The notes: generated from the letters alone by a model not told the origin. Shown: positions 50,194 to 61,001, counted from the stretch's first letter. The stretch is DNA of 64,000 nt from Ilyomonas sp963847085 (GCA_963847085.1 CAWJYO010000011.1:620001-684000), one strand, 5' to 3'. A program made the numbers and translations.

Positions 50194-53100
50194 TTAAAAA
50201 GTTACGTTTAATCCAATGGTGTAATAGCGTGAAGAAGGATAAGTACCATTATCCAAACCGTTCTGTGTTGCATTGCCGCCCTGTATGCCGATTTCAGGAT
50301 CAAGACCGCTGTATTTGGTAATGGTAAACAGGTTTTGCGATGAAACATAAGCCCGCACTTTTGAAATGGCAAAGCGTTGTGTAAAGGTTATCGGTAACGT
50401 GTAGCCGACGGTAAGATTTTTCAGTTTTAAAAAGCTGCCATTTTCAATCCATGCACTTGATGCCACATTGCTGCCTTCAGCGTCATCATTGTAAGATGCT
50501 CTTGATTCGGTATTGGAAGGATGGGTGGGCGTCCAGTGATTTACATAATACTCGTAGCTCACGTTCTGAACACCTACAAAACTGCGGTTCTGAAAACTTT
50601 GCAAATTGCTTTTTTCATAGTTGAAAATTTTATTTCCATAAACGCCGTAGAAGTAAGCATCGAAATCGAACGATTTGTAAGTAGCTGTCAAATCCAAACC
50701 ACCATAAAACTTAGGAAGTGGGCTACCCAGACTGGTTTGGTCGGTGGCATCTACATGTCCATCGCCATTCACATCAGCAAAGTAACGGTCGCCTGGTTGG
50801 GTACCCGGTTTTTGATAATAAGGATAGGCTGAATTTTTAGCAGCAGAAGCTGCATTCAAAGCATTAATCTGGGCTTGTGTTTGAAACACACCTAACGATT
50901 TATAACCGTAAAATTCTCCAACAGGCCCACCCACACGTGTTTCGGTAAATGTAGTCCAGCCATTGCCGGCTACAGTTAGACCGCCAAAGTTGGTAATATA
51001 GTTAGTGCCAGATGTTAAACTGGTTAGCTTGTTGCTCACTGTTGTTAAAGTGGCAACCGCTCCAAAATTAATATCCTTACTCACCGCATGATTATAATTT
51101 ACCGCAAATTCAAAACCTTTGTTTTCCATGCTGCCTACGTTTCGGGTTATGAAATTGTAACCTGTTTGCGCTGGTGCGGCAAGCGTTAATAAAAAGTCTT
51201 TTGATTTTCTGTCGAAATAATCAACCGTTAAGGTTAAACTACCCCGCATAAAGCCAGCATCCAAACCAATATCTGTTTCATAATCGGTTTCCCATTTCAG
51301 CTTTGGATTGGCTGGTTGCGTTTGTGCATAGCCTTGTTGATAAAGTTTATTAAATGGATAACCAAGATTACTAGTAGGCACACCATTTACGGTACCTGGA
51401 GCATAGCTAGCTGCATAACCAGTTGAGTATAATCCTTGATATTGAAAAGGTGCAATCGGTTGCTGATTGCCAAGCTCGCCATAGCTACCCCTGATTTTCA
51501 AATCGCTTAACCAATCAACGCTCTTTAAAAACGATTCTTCTTTTGCCCGCCAGGCGATTGCGCCTGAAGGAAATACACCATATTTTTGACCGGTATCAAA
51601 TTTAGAAGAACCATCTCTCCTTAGGGTACCTGTAATTAAGTATTTATCTGCAAAATTATAAGTCAACCTACCAAACTCTGATGCTAACGTGGTAATTACT
51701 TGACCATTGCCATTGGCATCTAACGACAAGTTGTTAACCTGTGCCAGATCTCTGATAACCGTATTTCTTGGAATGCCCTGACCACCCATTGAAGTGTAAG
51801 TATTTTTCTGTGCAGAAATACCAGCCACAAAATTGATGGTATGCTGACCGAACGTTTTATCATAAGCAATTGTATTCTCCCACAACCATTCAAAAGATTG
51901 ATTCAGGTGCTGTGAGTAAAGAGCATTAGATGATGCGCCTGCTGCTCCACCATATTGCTGAACCAAACGGTCATCTTCCGGCTGATAATAAGAGCCGGAA
52001 TAATAGTTTGTATTAATGCCGGCGTTGGTTTTTACTCTTAACCCTTTCACTAATGTTACTTCAAGCGAAGAGGTAGCTAATAAATAATTGGTAATGTTTT
52101 TATATTGATTGCTATTGATGGTATACACCGGGTTGCCATATTTAGCCACATAGGTATAAATAGGATTGAAAAAACCATAATTGCCTTTACCGTCACTTAT
52201 CTGGTTGGTTACATTACTGCCGCTATCTAAGGTAGGTGGCAATTCACTTAACTGCACCAGCGAGCCTGTGCCAAATGGATTGTTCTGATCCTGGTAAGAA
52301 TACTTTGCGCTGGTTGAAGAGCGAAGCCATTTAACTGGTGTATAATCTAAGTTGAGACTTAAAGTATATCTTTTAAAATACGAACCCAGCACAATGCCTT
52401 TTTGATTGTAATAACCAACGGATGCAGCCGATTGAAGTTTATCATTGCCACCGCGTATTCCAAGGGTATAGTTTTGTGATAAGCCTGGGCGATACACTGC
52501 GTTCTGCCAGTCAACATTAGTGAGCGAAGAAGGATTTTTCCAGGGACCAAAAACAAGAAAATTATGTTGCGAATCGGCTGCCTGCACTTCATTCGCTAAA
52601 GTTGCAAACTGCTGTGCATTCAATACTTTATATTCTTTGGGTTTGCTTTGAAACGCTTCATACGCATCCAGCGAAACCTGTACACCATTTTTGCCTCCCT
52701 TTTTGGTAGTGATTATCACTACACCATTAGCAGCGCGGATGCCATAAATAGCCGTTGCAGAAGCGTCTTTCAACACATCTATTGAAGCAATATCATTTGG
52801 ATTTACATTGTTAAGTCCTCCGGTAGTTGGATAACCATCAATTACAAACAGGGGTGCGTTACCACCGCTGGCAAGGCTACCAACACCGCGTATTAAAATG
52901 CTGATATTACCACCTGGCGCAGCATCGTTGTTGGTAATCTGCACACCAGCTGCTCTGCCTTGTAGCGATTGCTCTACTGTGGTAACTGGGACTCTGTCAA
53001 TTTGTGCCGATGTAACTGAGGCAACCGAGCCGGTTAAATCTTTCCTTTTCTGCGTACCATAACCAATTACTACCACCTGCTGCAATGATTGTATATTGGC

Positions 53101-53418
53101 TGTCATGGATACTGTAAGTGTGCTCCGATTGTTAACCGCTACTTGCAACTCATCGTAGCCAACAACACTGAAAATAAGTGTTGCATTGCGTGCTGCACTA
53201 ATGGAGAAATTACCGGCATCGTCGGTAACGGTGCCAATATTGGTTCCTTTAACCCGGATAGAAACACCGGATAAAGTGCTGTCGCTGCTGGCTGCCGTTA
53301 CACGACCTGTAACTTGTGCGCTTTGTGCACGGAGCGCCGCTGCCGATACAACAAACAAAAGCAGCACCCATGCTCTTTTGGCGTAATTGTTTTTGAGAGT
53401 AAGTAAATGGTTCTTCAT
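50194..53418 (-). CDS. SusC/RagA TonB-linked outer-membrane channel
   Basis: 1074 residues from the start at 53418 (MKNHLLTLKNNYAKRAWVLL); the longer frame to 53547 is not conserved. After the signal peptide (ending LRAQSAQ) comes the carboxypeptidase-like domain (VTGRVTAASSDSTLSGVSIR), the TonB-box-like VVVIGYGTQKRKDLTGSV, the plug (ISILIRGVGSLASGG, APLFVIDGYP, IASIDVLKDASATAIYG) and a 22-strand barrel ending RYYTIGLNVTF. It imports glycan fragments with SusD using TonB energy. There is no SusE/F, glycosidase or sensor gene next to the pair, so the target glycan is unclear. The frame is intact. Confidence 0.95.
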   Translation of the reverse strand: MKNHLLTLKNNYAKRAWVLLLFVVSAAALRAQSAQVTGRVTAASSDSTLSGVSIRVKGTNIGTVTDDAGNFSISAARNATLIFSVVGYDELQVAVNNRSTLTVSMTANIQSLQQVVVIGYGTQKRKDLTGSVASVTSAQIDRVPVTTVEQSLQGRAAGVQITNNDAAPGGNISILIRGVGSLASGGNAPLFVIDGYPTTGGLNNVNPNDIASIDVLKDASATAIYGIRAANGVVIITTKKGGKNGVQVSLDAYEAFQSKPKEYKVLNAQQFATLANEVQAADSQHNFLVFGPWKNPSSLTNVDWQNAVYRPGLSQNYTLGIRGGNDKLQSAASVGYYNQKGIVLGSYFKRYTLSLNLDYTPVKWLRSSTSAKYSYQDQNNPFGTGSLVQLSELPPTLDSGSNVTNQISDGKGNYGFFNPIYTYVAKYGNPVYTINSNQYKNITNYLLATSSLEVTLVKGLRVKTNAGINTNYYSGSYYQPEDDRLVQQYGGAAGASSNALYSQHLNQSFEWLWENTIAYDKTFGQHTINFVAGISAQKNTYTSMGGQGIPRNTVIRDLAQVNNLSLDANGNGQVITTLASEFGRLTYNFADKYLITGTLRRDGSSKFDTGQKYGVFPSGAIAWRAKEESFLKSVDWLSDLKIRGSYGELGNQQPIAPFQYQGLYSTGYAASYAPGTVNGVPTSNLGYPFNKLYQQGYAQTQPANPKLKWETDYETDIGLDAGFMRGSLTLTVDYFDRKSKDFLLTLAAPAQTGYNFITRNVGSMENKGFEFAVNYNHAVSKDINFGAVATLTTVSNKLTSLTSGTNYITNFGGLTVAGNGWTTFTETRVGGPVGEFYGYKSLGVFQTQAQINALNAASAAKNSAYPYYQKPGTQPGDRYFADVNGDGHVDATDQTSLGSPLPKFYGGLDLTATYKSFDFDAYFYGVYGNKIFNYEKSNLQSFQNRSFVGVQNVSYEYYVNHWTPTHPSNTESRASYNDDAEGSNVASSAWIENGSFLKLKNLTVGYTLPITFTQRFAISKVRAYVSSQNLFTITKYSGLDPEIGIQGGNATQNGLDNGTYPSSRYYTIGLNVTF

Positions 53419-53961
53419 CTTTTTGCGATTGTTATTGGTGGTTAAATTGTACTGAGTGTCAGTTGCAAGTGGGTATGTTGTGGCTGAATTGTTTTGGGCA
53501 ATCGAATAAAACAACAGCGGCATATAGCCAATACATGCACGAAACAAAAATGTTGTGCAGGCATTTGTATGAACCTGTTTGTTTTTACAGAAAACCGTTT
53601 GCCAGCTTTGTTAGCGTTTTGAGATTTTCATTTTATATGTATAATTTGTTTTTACAGCAGATTTTTTTAGATTACAAACCTTTCGCGGTTATCGTTTTGT
53701 AAGTACAGTTTGTTTTAAAGCAGATTTATTATTTAGTCAACAAACTTATCTCATGACAAGCAATCAATCCAATTACAGGTCTCTCATTTTAGGTAGTGTA
53801 ATCTTTGCACAAACATATCTGCTATGGGCAACAAAACGGTAGTTGACGCTGCAAAGAATTGAAATAATATTTTTAAAAGCTAAAAAAATATCATTACGCT
53901 GAACAACAGTTCCTGTTCAAGTCAGTGAAGCCCGTTTGCTTTTATTTCAAAATTAAAAACA
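53419..53961. other. Intergenic region upstream of susC
   Basis: 543 bp, AT-rich, with two TTTGTTTTTACAG words (variants of the 11-mer) near 53580 and 53646. It should hold the susC promoter. No anti-sigma or sigma-factor gene is present. No gene recognised. Confidence 0.5.
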
Positions 53962-54269
53962 ATGCAGACTGATACGAAAAATGCAAAGCAGGTTTTGATG
54001 AAGTTGCGGTACAAACATTATTAACAACGAAGCCGCTACAAACGGAAAGAGAAGCTGAAAGCTATGCTGCACTTACGTTTGCTTCGATTGTATTGCAAAA
54101 AAGCAGTAGAATAAAGCAGGTTGGGTTTGTGTATCTGAATTATAAAAAATCAAAAGCATTCCGGTTTTTAAATATTATCTTTAACCATTGCCAGGTCTTA
54201 TTCTTTCACTGGAATAAAAAACAATTGAACGGCATTCATAAGATTCTGCAAGAAAACAAATCAAAATAA
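53962..54269 (+). CDS. Small hypothetical protein (frameshift)
   Basis: Starting at ATG 53962 (MQTDTKNAKQ) and shifting near 53995, one can read FDEVAVQTLLTTKPLQTERE followed by AESYAALTFASIVLQKSSRI and a basic, aromatic tail ending ILQENKSK at a TAA. That gives about 103 residues without homology that I recognise. The read-through looks protein-like, but because it needs a shift, this is only a candidate. Confidence 0.4.
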
Positions 54270-54472
54270 TACATGCCTGATACAGAGTATAAGTTTATTG
54301 ACAATTCGTTTATAATAACCGGTTTGTTTTTGCGTGAATTTTATGGCCGTAACTGCGAGCCTACCTGTCCGGTAGGCAGGCTTGTAGTGACGGTTTCATT
54401 TTTATCAATGGTTTGGAAATACAGATAGTCATAATAAGTTTGGTTTGCTGCAATTTTTGATATGAATCTCAT

Positions 54473-55729
54473 CTACTCATTTCCACTTTGCTCCTCCCAT
54501 ATCTGCGCAAGATAAACAATGGTTTCAACGGCTTTGTTCATGTCGCTCACGCCAATCCATTCGTGCCGGCTGTGTATGGCTTGCATACCTGTAAACAAGT
54601 TCGGACAAGGCAAGCCCATAAAGCTTAAACGACTACCATCCGTTCCACCACGTACCAGTTCTTTTTTGGGTTCTAAATGAGCCCGCTTCACCGCTTCTTC
54701 TGCATATTCAATTAACTGTGGATATTGGCTGATGATTTCTTTCATGTTGCGATATTGTTCTTCCACATCAAACTGCATCTTTGCTTTTGCGTGTTTTTTT
54801 ACAATCTCCTCAGCCATGCCTTTCAAACGCTCCTCATGTTTGGCAAGATTTGCCGTTTCAAAATCGCGGATAATAAAATCAATTGTAGCCTGTTCAGCCA
54901 AACCACCAATGGCCACCGGATGCACAAAGCCTTGTCTCCCTTCCGTAGTTTCGGGGCTCCATTCACCATTTGGCAAAGCAGCTAAAATTTCACCTACAAT
55001 TTTTAGTGCATTCACCAATTTATTTTTGGCATATCCGGGATGTGCAATCACACCATGCACCGTTATGCGAACATGGTCGGCGCTAAAGGTCTCATCTTCT
55101 ATCACGCCCCTTTCGCCGCCATCCAATGTGTAAGCAAACTGCGCATTGAGTTTGTCCAAATTAATCTTTGCAGTGCCTTTGCCCACTTCTTCATCAGGCG
55201 TAAAAACAATTTTGATTTCGCCTCTTTTTACTTCGGGATGAAGTAATAAAAAATTCACCGCATCCATAATTTCAGCAACACCACTCTTGTCATCTGCTCC
55301 TAATAAAGTAAGACCGCTCGCCGTGATAATATCGCTGCCAATATGTTCTTTTAAATAAGGATATTGCTGCATCGAAATTTCTTGTGTTGTGTCATCAGGC
55401 AACACAATGTTTTCCCCGCTGTAACCCTTGTGCAGCAAAGGCTTCACATTGGTACCGCTACAATCCGGAGCAGTATCAATATGACTGCAAAAACAAATAG
55501 TGGGCACTTGTTTGTCTGTGTTGGAAGGAAGCGTTGCATACACATAGCCGTACTCGCTCACTTCAACATCTTCAATACCCATTTCTTTTAATTCTTTATA
55601 GAGATGATGACTTAGATTTTTTTGTTTTTCCGATGATGGAAACGAATTGCTATACGGGTCGCTTTGCGTATCAATCTGCACATAACGCATAAAGCGTTCG
55701 GCTGCGGTGAAATGATAATTGTCGAACAT
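54473..55729 (-). CDS. pepT: Peptidase T
   Basis: 418 residues from the start at 55729 (MFDNYHFTAAERFMRYVQID); the frame continues to 55903 without sense. A M20-family dizinc aminotripeptidase of the cytoplasm. Metal ligands and catalytic acids are visible in CFCSHIDTAPDCSGTNV, LLGADDKSGVAEIMDAV, VFTPDEEVGKGT and LDGGERG, with the last His in MQAIHSRHEWIG. The C-terminal sequence RGGTDGSRLSFMGLPCPNLF is typical. It reads leftward, is monocistronic, and contains an 11-mer copy (55487) in the opposite orientation, encoding ICFCS. Confidence 0.93.
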   Translation of the reverse strand: MFDNYHFTAAERFMRYVQIDTQSDPYSNSFPSSEKQKNLSHHLYKELKEMGIEDVEVSEYGYVYATLPSNTDKQVPTICFCSHIDTAPDCSGTNVKPLLHKGYSGENIVLPDDTTQEISMQQYPYLKEHIGSDIITASGLTLLGADDKSGVAEIMDAVNFLLLHPEVKRGEIKIVFTPDEEVGKGTAKINLDKLNAQFAYTLDGGERGVIEDETFSADHVRITVHGVIAHPGYAKNKLVNALKIVGEILAALPNGEWSPETTEGRQGFVHPVAIGGLAEQATIDFIIRDFETANLAKHEERLKGMAEEIVKKHAKAKMQFDVEEQYRNMKEIISQYPQLIEYAEEAVKRAHLEPKKELVRGGTDGSRLSFMGLPCPNLFTGMQAIHSRHEWIGVSDMNKAVETIVYLAQIWEEQSGNE

Positions 55730-55881
55730 AAAATAATTTTTAAACAAGCCTTTACAGAGGCAAGATAATAGGAAATTCATTGAATCAAGAAGTCGCGAAG
55801 ACACGAAGCTTCCTTTTAATAGTTTTACTTCGTGCCTCTCATTTTCTTCATGCCTTAGTGGTTCAAAAAAGCTGTAAAAAC

Positions 55882-55913
55882 AAAAGAGACGTTGTTTGTA
55901 CAACGCCTCTTTT
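55882..55913 (-). terminator. Terminator of the small basic-protein gene
   Basis: A 14-bp stem with one mismatch (55882-55895 with 55900-55913); the minus-strand tail reads TTTTGTTTTTAC, a variant of the 11-mer complement. It lies just downstream of the small leftward gene. Confidence 0.75.
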
Positions 55914-55935
55914 CACTACTCACACCTTCTCTTAC

Positions 55936-56158
55936 TCATTTATATTTTTCTGTTTGCCTTTCTATGCTATGGTCGCGGTTGGCATCCTGGTCTTCCGTTG
56001 CTTCCTGTTTTTTCGATGGCTTGCCGCCGGTTATTTTGTCCTCTTTGTTATGATTTGATTTTGGCTGATTTTGATCATTGCAATAAACGCTTCGTTGCTT
56101 TGGTTAGAGGCACCTTGTTCCGATGTCCACGCTTATTATGATCGCCACGTCCCGACAT
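55936..56158 (-). CDS. Small hydrophilic protein, recovered (frameshift)
   Basis: Reading leftward from ATG at 56158 gives MSGRGDHNKRGHRNK, then a shift of one base into GASNQSNEAFIAMIKISQNQ and a Lys/Glu/Asp-rich tail ending QTEKYK with a stop at 55936. That gives about 74 residues, strongly charged and without predicted structure. The direct hit of a terminator after its stop supports a real transcript. It is too short and too broken to appear in ordinary gene calls. The family is unknown. Confidence 0.55.
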
Positions 56159-56338
56159 AATTGGATGTTTTTAATATGAACAAATAGGTTAACCCTTTTG
56201 TTTTCACACGAATTATGCCATGAAAAGAGCTACGAGCAGTTAGCTGCGAGTTGCGAGTCAATACAAAAAAATGAATCACATAAACTCACCCACAGCTTTA
56301 AGCTAATCAATCATAAACCATAATTCATAAATCGCAAA

Positions 56339-58121
56339 TCATCTCACGCCTACCCCCGCTTCCGCATATTTTCTTTCGCCGATTTGTTGCCGCCACATGG
56401 CATAGTACAAGCCACGTTCGGCAAGCAATTGCCCATGTGTTCCGGTTTCGGCAATGCGCCCTTTTTCCAGCACATAAATTTTATCGGCGTGCATGATGGT
56501 ACTTAACCGATGTGCAATTAAAACGGTTATTTGTTCGCGTTGCGATGACACTCTTTTTATTGTAGAAGTAATTTCTTCTTCAGTGATAGAATCCAGTGCT
56601 GATGTAGCTTCATCAAAAATCAACAATCGCGGCTGCCGCAACAATGAACGCGCAATAGAAATACGTTGTTTTTCGCCACCGCTTAACTTCAATCCGCCTT
56701 CGCCCAACATTGTATCAATGCCCTTTTCTGAACGCGACAACAAACTTTGTGTGCTGGCTTGTCGCAGCACTTCCTTAATCTCGTCATCCGTTGCGGTTGG
56801 GTTTACAAATAAGAGGTTTTCTTTTATTGTTCCGGCAAACAATTGTGTGTCCTGCGTTACAAACCCAATCTGGCTGCGCAGTTCATCAAAGTCCACTTCA
56901 TGTTCGTTCACACCGTTGTAAAAAATACTTCCTTCCTGCGGATGATATAAGCCAACCAACAGTTTTACCAAGGTGCTTTTACCTGAACCTGAAGGACCTA
57001 CGAAAGCAATGGTTTCGCCACGGGCTACTTCAAAGTTAATATCATCCAATGCTTTATAGTTAGCGGTTTGGTATTGAAAAGAAAGATGGTTGAATTCGAG
57101 CGTTTCAATATCGCCCACTTGTGCAGGCAATTCCGGCTTGCGTTCTACAGGCCGTTCCATCACACTTTCAAAGTTGTTGAGCGATGCCTGCGCTTCGCGA
57201 TACGATAAAATAATGTTGCCAATTTCCTGCAATGGTGTGAAAATAAAGAACGAAAATATCTGCATCGTTACTAATTGGCTGGCGTCCATAATTTTACCAT
57301 AAATAAGATACATAAGGATAAACAAAATGGCTTGTCGCAATGTGTTTACAAACGTTCCCTGTACAAATGAAATGGAGCGAACGCGCTTTACTTTATCTAA
57401 CTCAAGCCCTAAAATTTTATAGGTGTTTTTATTCAGTCGTTCTACTTCCTGTGCCGCCAGTCCTAAGGCTTTTAATCAATTCAATATTGCGTAGCGATTC
57501 TGTGCTGGCGCCCGCAAGCGCATTGGTTTGCGTAACAATTGATTTTTGAATCGTTTTTATTTTTCTGCTTAAAATACCAGTTACCCAAACGAGCACTGCG
57601 ATGCCACCAAAATAAACCAATGGTACCGACCAATTGATACGTGCCGAATAAATAGTAATGAACACAACGCCTACCAACACGCTGAACATAAGATTTACAA
57701 AGTTGTTGATGAATTTCTCTGTATCAGTGCGCACTTTGGTAAGCGTGCTTAGGGTTTCGCCGCTGCGTCGGTCTTCAAAATCTGCATAAGGCAATTTCAT
57801 TACTTGCCGCAAACCATCAGTAAAAATTCTTGCTCCAAATTTTTGAACAATAACATTGGTAAAATAATCCTGAAAATTCTTGGCAATGCGGCTCACCATT
57901 GCCACGCCAATGGAGGCAAGCAAGAGCCACAACACTGGCACAGCAAATGTTTTAAAAAAAGGATAGTGTGCAGGATGACTTTTATAATCGTAGGCAACGT
58001 TCACAAGCCTTCCAAAGATGATTGGGTCAATTAAGGAGAAGGATGTGTTGATGGTTGCCAGCGCCAAAGCCAATATCACCAGCCATTTGTAAGGCAATAA
58101 GTATCGGTAAAGAATTTTCAT
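56339..58121 (-). CDS. ABC exporter, fused permease-ATPase, MdlB/MsbA type (frameshift)
   Basis: A type IV half-transporter. The N-terminal frame (MKILYRYLLPYKWLVILALA) has six TM segments and the coupling-helix region FEDRRSGETLSTLTKV; after a shift near 57465 the next frame holds the last TM segments (RQAILFILMYLIYGK) and the ATPase: FVGPSGSGKSTLVKLL (Walker A), LKLSGGEKQRISIARSLL (signature), LLIFDEATSALDS (Walker B) and LIAHRLSTIMHAD (switch His). Rejoined, it has about 594 residues. It functions as a homodimer or with a partner not seen here; the substrate is a lipid or drug by family precedent. Confidence 0.9.
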
Positions 58122-58300
58122 GGTTTGTTTTTACTAAAATTCTTAAACGATAAAAATAAGACGCCTGTGATGGAAAAGAAGAGAATTGTAAAGTAATGGT
58201 TGTGTAAAAAGAAACGCCTTTTGGAAAATGAATTGATTTAGCTTCTATTCTGAAAATCAAGTGTTAGCGATTCATTGTTTGTTGACATTGTTTTCTTCTG

Positions 58301-58749
58301 TCAAAATGAATAATAAAAATGGGTTACATCTTCTTCATTCGTTAGCTTTGTAGAACGATAAAAGTTCAATGCATGTTTGTCGGTTCTGCTTGCTTGCACA
58401 AACACTTCTTCAAAATTATTTTCTTTACAATAGTCTGGTTAGTTGTTTCATAAGCGCTTTACCAATTCCTTGTCGTTGGAACTGTTTTAAAACAGCAAGG
58501 TCATAAACATAAGCTAATAGATTTCTTTGAATAATACTGATTAATTTTATAAACAGTAAGACCTCCTACAACTCTATGGTTAGCCTTTGCAATTAAAGTT
58601 AGAAAATCTGGCTTTGTAAGAATGTTCTGTAAATAATTAATATCAGGCTTAATAAAATTATTCATTTCAAAGACTTCGGCAAAAACGTCTATGAGTTCTA
58701 CAAAGTCATCAATATCTTGATCCGACAATAATTTAATTTCTGTTTTCAT
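58301..58749 (-). CDS. GNAT acetyltransferase, AAC(3)-I-like (two frameshifts)
   Basis: About 149 residues rejoined across breaks near 58515 and 58430. The N-terminal half MKTEIKLLSDQDIDDFVELI continues with FAEVFEMNNFIKPD and TLIAKANHRVVGGLTVY; the shifted part reads VYDLAVLKQFQRQGIGKALM, the acetyl-CoA loop (Q/R-x-x-G-x-G/A), and ends FYRSTKLTNEEDVTHFYYSF. The order and the end (LYTKLG...EDVMHF in known enzymes) match the AAC(3)-I group of aminoglycoside 3-N-acetyltransferases as I remember them. Whether it acts on gentamicin is not shown by sequence. It stands alone. Confidence 0.75.
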
Positions 58750-58807
58750 TTCATCGTTGAGAATATATCATCCCAATTGTAAATTTTATGTTAACCATAT
58801 TCATCCA

Positions 58808-59633
58808 TTAAACACGATCATTTCCTTCATTTGTTCGTGCGATCTTATTTAATGATGCAGTTTGAGTTTTCTTCTTTTGCAACGAAGTAATTTCTTCAAA
58901 GCGTTTTTCATAATCTGGGCCGAATTGTTTTCAGCATTTTATCCCAAAACAAAAAATACAAACCATAATTGCCGGTGAAGTATTGATGATGTTGATTGTG
59001 GTTTACCGATGTATTTATCCATTTGCCCAACCAATGTTTTGAAAAGCCTTTGGGATAAAGTTCCCAGCCCAAATGCCCGTATACGTTGTACAACATCATA
59101 AACGCAAAAAACACAAAAAAGTGAAGGGATGTTAATGGAATGGAAAACAACAACACAGCAAAAATGCCTGCTTCAACAAAGGCTTCCAGCGGATGAAACG
59201 CAAATGCCGCCCAGGGCGAAGGATTGGTAGATTGATGGTGCACCAAATGAAAATATCGGAACAATTTGCGGTGATGCATCAGGCGATGCGTGAAATAAAA
59301 ATAAGCATCGTGAATGATGAACATGAGAGGAAAAGCAAGCCAAAAATAAAAGCTGCCATGTTGCTTTACATCAGTATAAAATTGCGTGTACTGTTTGATT
59401 GGCGTTAGCAAAAGAAGAGAAGGCGCAAGAGCAAAAATAAAAATGGTAAAAACCGAATAGCCCATTTCGCGTTGATAATCTTTGCTTTTAGGAAAGCGTT
59501 GCTGAATCTTTTTATACAACAATTTATCGCGAAGCAAAACATACCAAATAAGCCATGCAATGCCTGCCACCAGGAAATAGCGCAGCGCAATAATAATCAG
59601 GAAGCCCGAGTAGGAATGAATCGAAAGCATCAC
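58808..59633 (-). CDS. Fatty acid hydroxylase / sterol desaturase family (frameshift at end)
   Basis: The main frame begins MMLSIHSYSGFLIIIALRYF and has four TM segments. The di-iron histidine boxes are HDAYFYFTHRLMHHRKLF, FHLVHHQS and NHNQHHQYF, the complete set for this superfamily. A shift near 58918 extends the C-terminus from TIRP to DYEKRFEEITSLQKKK and ends at 58808, giving about 275 residues, closer to family length. It probably hydroxylates a lipid or carotenoid in the inner membrane. Confidence 0.87.
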
Positions 59634-59789
59634 TCAAAAATATTGATAAAACCAAACGATGTGGTGTTAATTTCAGAGCGGCTTTTCAATGTTTGTTTTT
59701 GCCCATTTTTTTCAAAATCAAGTTTGGCAGCAATCTCATTTTGTAAACTGAAAGAGGTTATTTTTGCGGTTCATTTTTAAAATCATTTC

Positions 59790-60101
59790 ATGCCTGAACA
59801 ACCGCAACAAAACCAGTTGAACATTGAGATTTCTGAAGAAGTGGCTGAAGGTTCTTACGCCAATCTTGCTATCATCACACACAGTCATGCCGAGTTTGTA
59901 ATTGACTTTGTAAATGTAATGCCCGGCACGCCTAAAAGTCGTGTAAAATCGAGAGTGATTTTTACGCCCATGCACGCCAAGCGTTTCATGAAAGCCTTGC
60001 AGGAAAATGTAGAGCGCTACGAAGCCGCGCATGGTAAAATTAAAGACCTTGAACAGATTGATATTCCTTTAAATTTTGGCGGTCCAACAGCGCAGGCATA
60101 A
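59790..60101 (+). CDS. DUF3467 protein
   Basis: 103 residues, start MPEQPQQNQLNIEISEEVAE. It matches the DUF3467 pattern: SYANLAIITHSHAEFVIDFV and TPMHAKRFMKALQENVERYE. The function of the family is unknown; members are small and cytoplasmic and are often coded singly near housekeeping genes. A possible -7 element TATTTTTG lies at 59759-59766. An 11-mer copy follows the stop (60108). Confidence 0.88.
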   Translation: MPEQPQQNQLNIEISEEVAEGSYANLAIITHSHAEFVIDFVNVMPGTPKSRVKSRVIFTPMHAKRFMKALQENVERYEAAHGKIKDLEQIDIPLNFGGPTAQA

Positions 60102-60213
60102 ATAAGTGCAAAAACAAAAAGGAGATTGAATGGTATTTAAATAACGTTCAAATCATATTACACAAACCAATCCTGCTTTACTTTTATCGCTTCAAAAAAA
60201 CAATCATGTTAAT

Positions 60214-61001
60214 ATGAAAACGATAAAAGTTATTTCATTGTGTGCAGTTTTATATTTGCCCCTTTTTTGCTTTGCGTGGGGCATAGAAGGGCATCGCGTT
60301 TGCGGAGAAATTGCATCGCATCATCTTACCAAAAAAGCGCAGCTTGCCATTGCTTCAATCTTAGGTGATGAAAGTATAGCCATGGCAAGCAATTGGGCAG
60401 ATTTCATCAAAGCCGATACAGCGTTATAATTACTTAAGTCCATGGCATTATATTGATCTGCCGGACAGCTTAACATATGCTTCTTTGCAAGCGTTTTTAA
60501 AAGGAGACAACGACACTGATGCTTACACTAAAATCAATTTTTTATCGGCGCAATTAAAGAACAAACAACTGTCGAAAGATAAACAGGTAATGTATCTAAA
60601 ACTGCTTATTCATATTGTGGAAGACATTCATCAGCCGCTTCATACCATTGGCACAGAGAAAGGTGGCAACGGAATCAAAGTTTCATGGTTTAATGAGTCC
60701 TCCAACCTGCACAAAGTATGGGATGCCGATTTGATCAACTTTCAACAACTGAGCTATACCGAATATGCGGCGGCTATTGATCACGCGAAAGTGCAGCAAA
60801 TCAAAATATGGCAGGGCCAACCTCTTAGTAAATGGTTGTTCGACTCGTATTCAATCGGCGAAAAATTAGTGAAAGAAAGTGAATGGAGAACATGAAAAGT
60901 TAGGTTATCTGTACAACTACAATTATGTAGATACTTTAAATGAGCAACTGTTGAAAGGTGGCATTCATTTGGCTAAAATATTGAATACTATTTTCGGGTA
61001 A
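60214..61001 (+). CDS. S1/P1 nuclease (two frameshifts)
   Basis: A secreted zinc-dependent single-strand nuclease. The leader is MKTIKVISLCAVLYLPLFCF; the mature end begins WGIEGHRVCGEIA, giving the N-terminal Trp and first His ligands. A break near 60430 (extra T making TAA) rejoins to NYLSPWHYIDLP; LLIHIVEDIHQPLH and HKVWDADLI provide further His and Asp ligands. A second break near 60885 rejoins to EKLGYLYNYNYVDTLNEQLL, ending GGIHLAKILNTIFG. Rejoined, it has about 262 residues, as usual. The likely role is scavenging nucleic acids in the periplasm. Confidence 0.87.

Noticed and set aside
53801..53815. TAATCTTTGC as a susC promoter -7 element
   Set aside because: The spacing within the element is one base too long for TAnnTTTG, it lies on the plus strand while susC is on the minus strand, and no -33 element is seen.
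4341..60432. Idea that TGA or TAA is read through or recoded, because several breaks create an immediate stop (araB, the dehydrogenase, the GT4 gene, S1/P1)
   Set aside because: In each case the reading frame must also change by one base; simple stop recoding would not restore the family match, and intact genes end normally at TAA and TGA.
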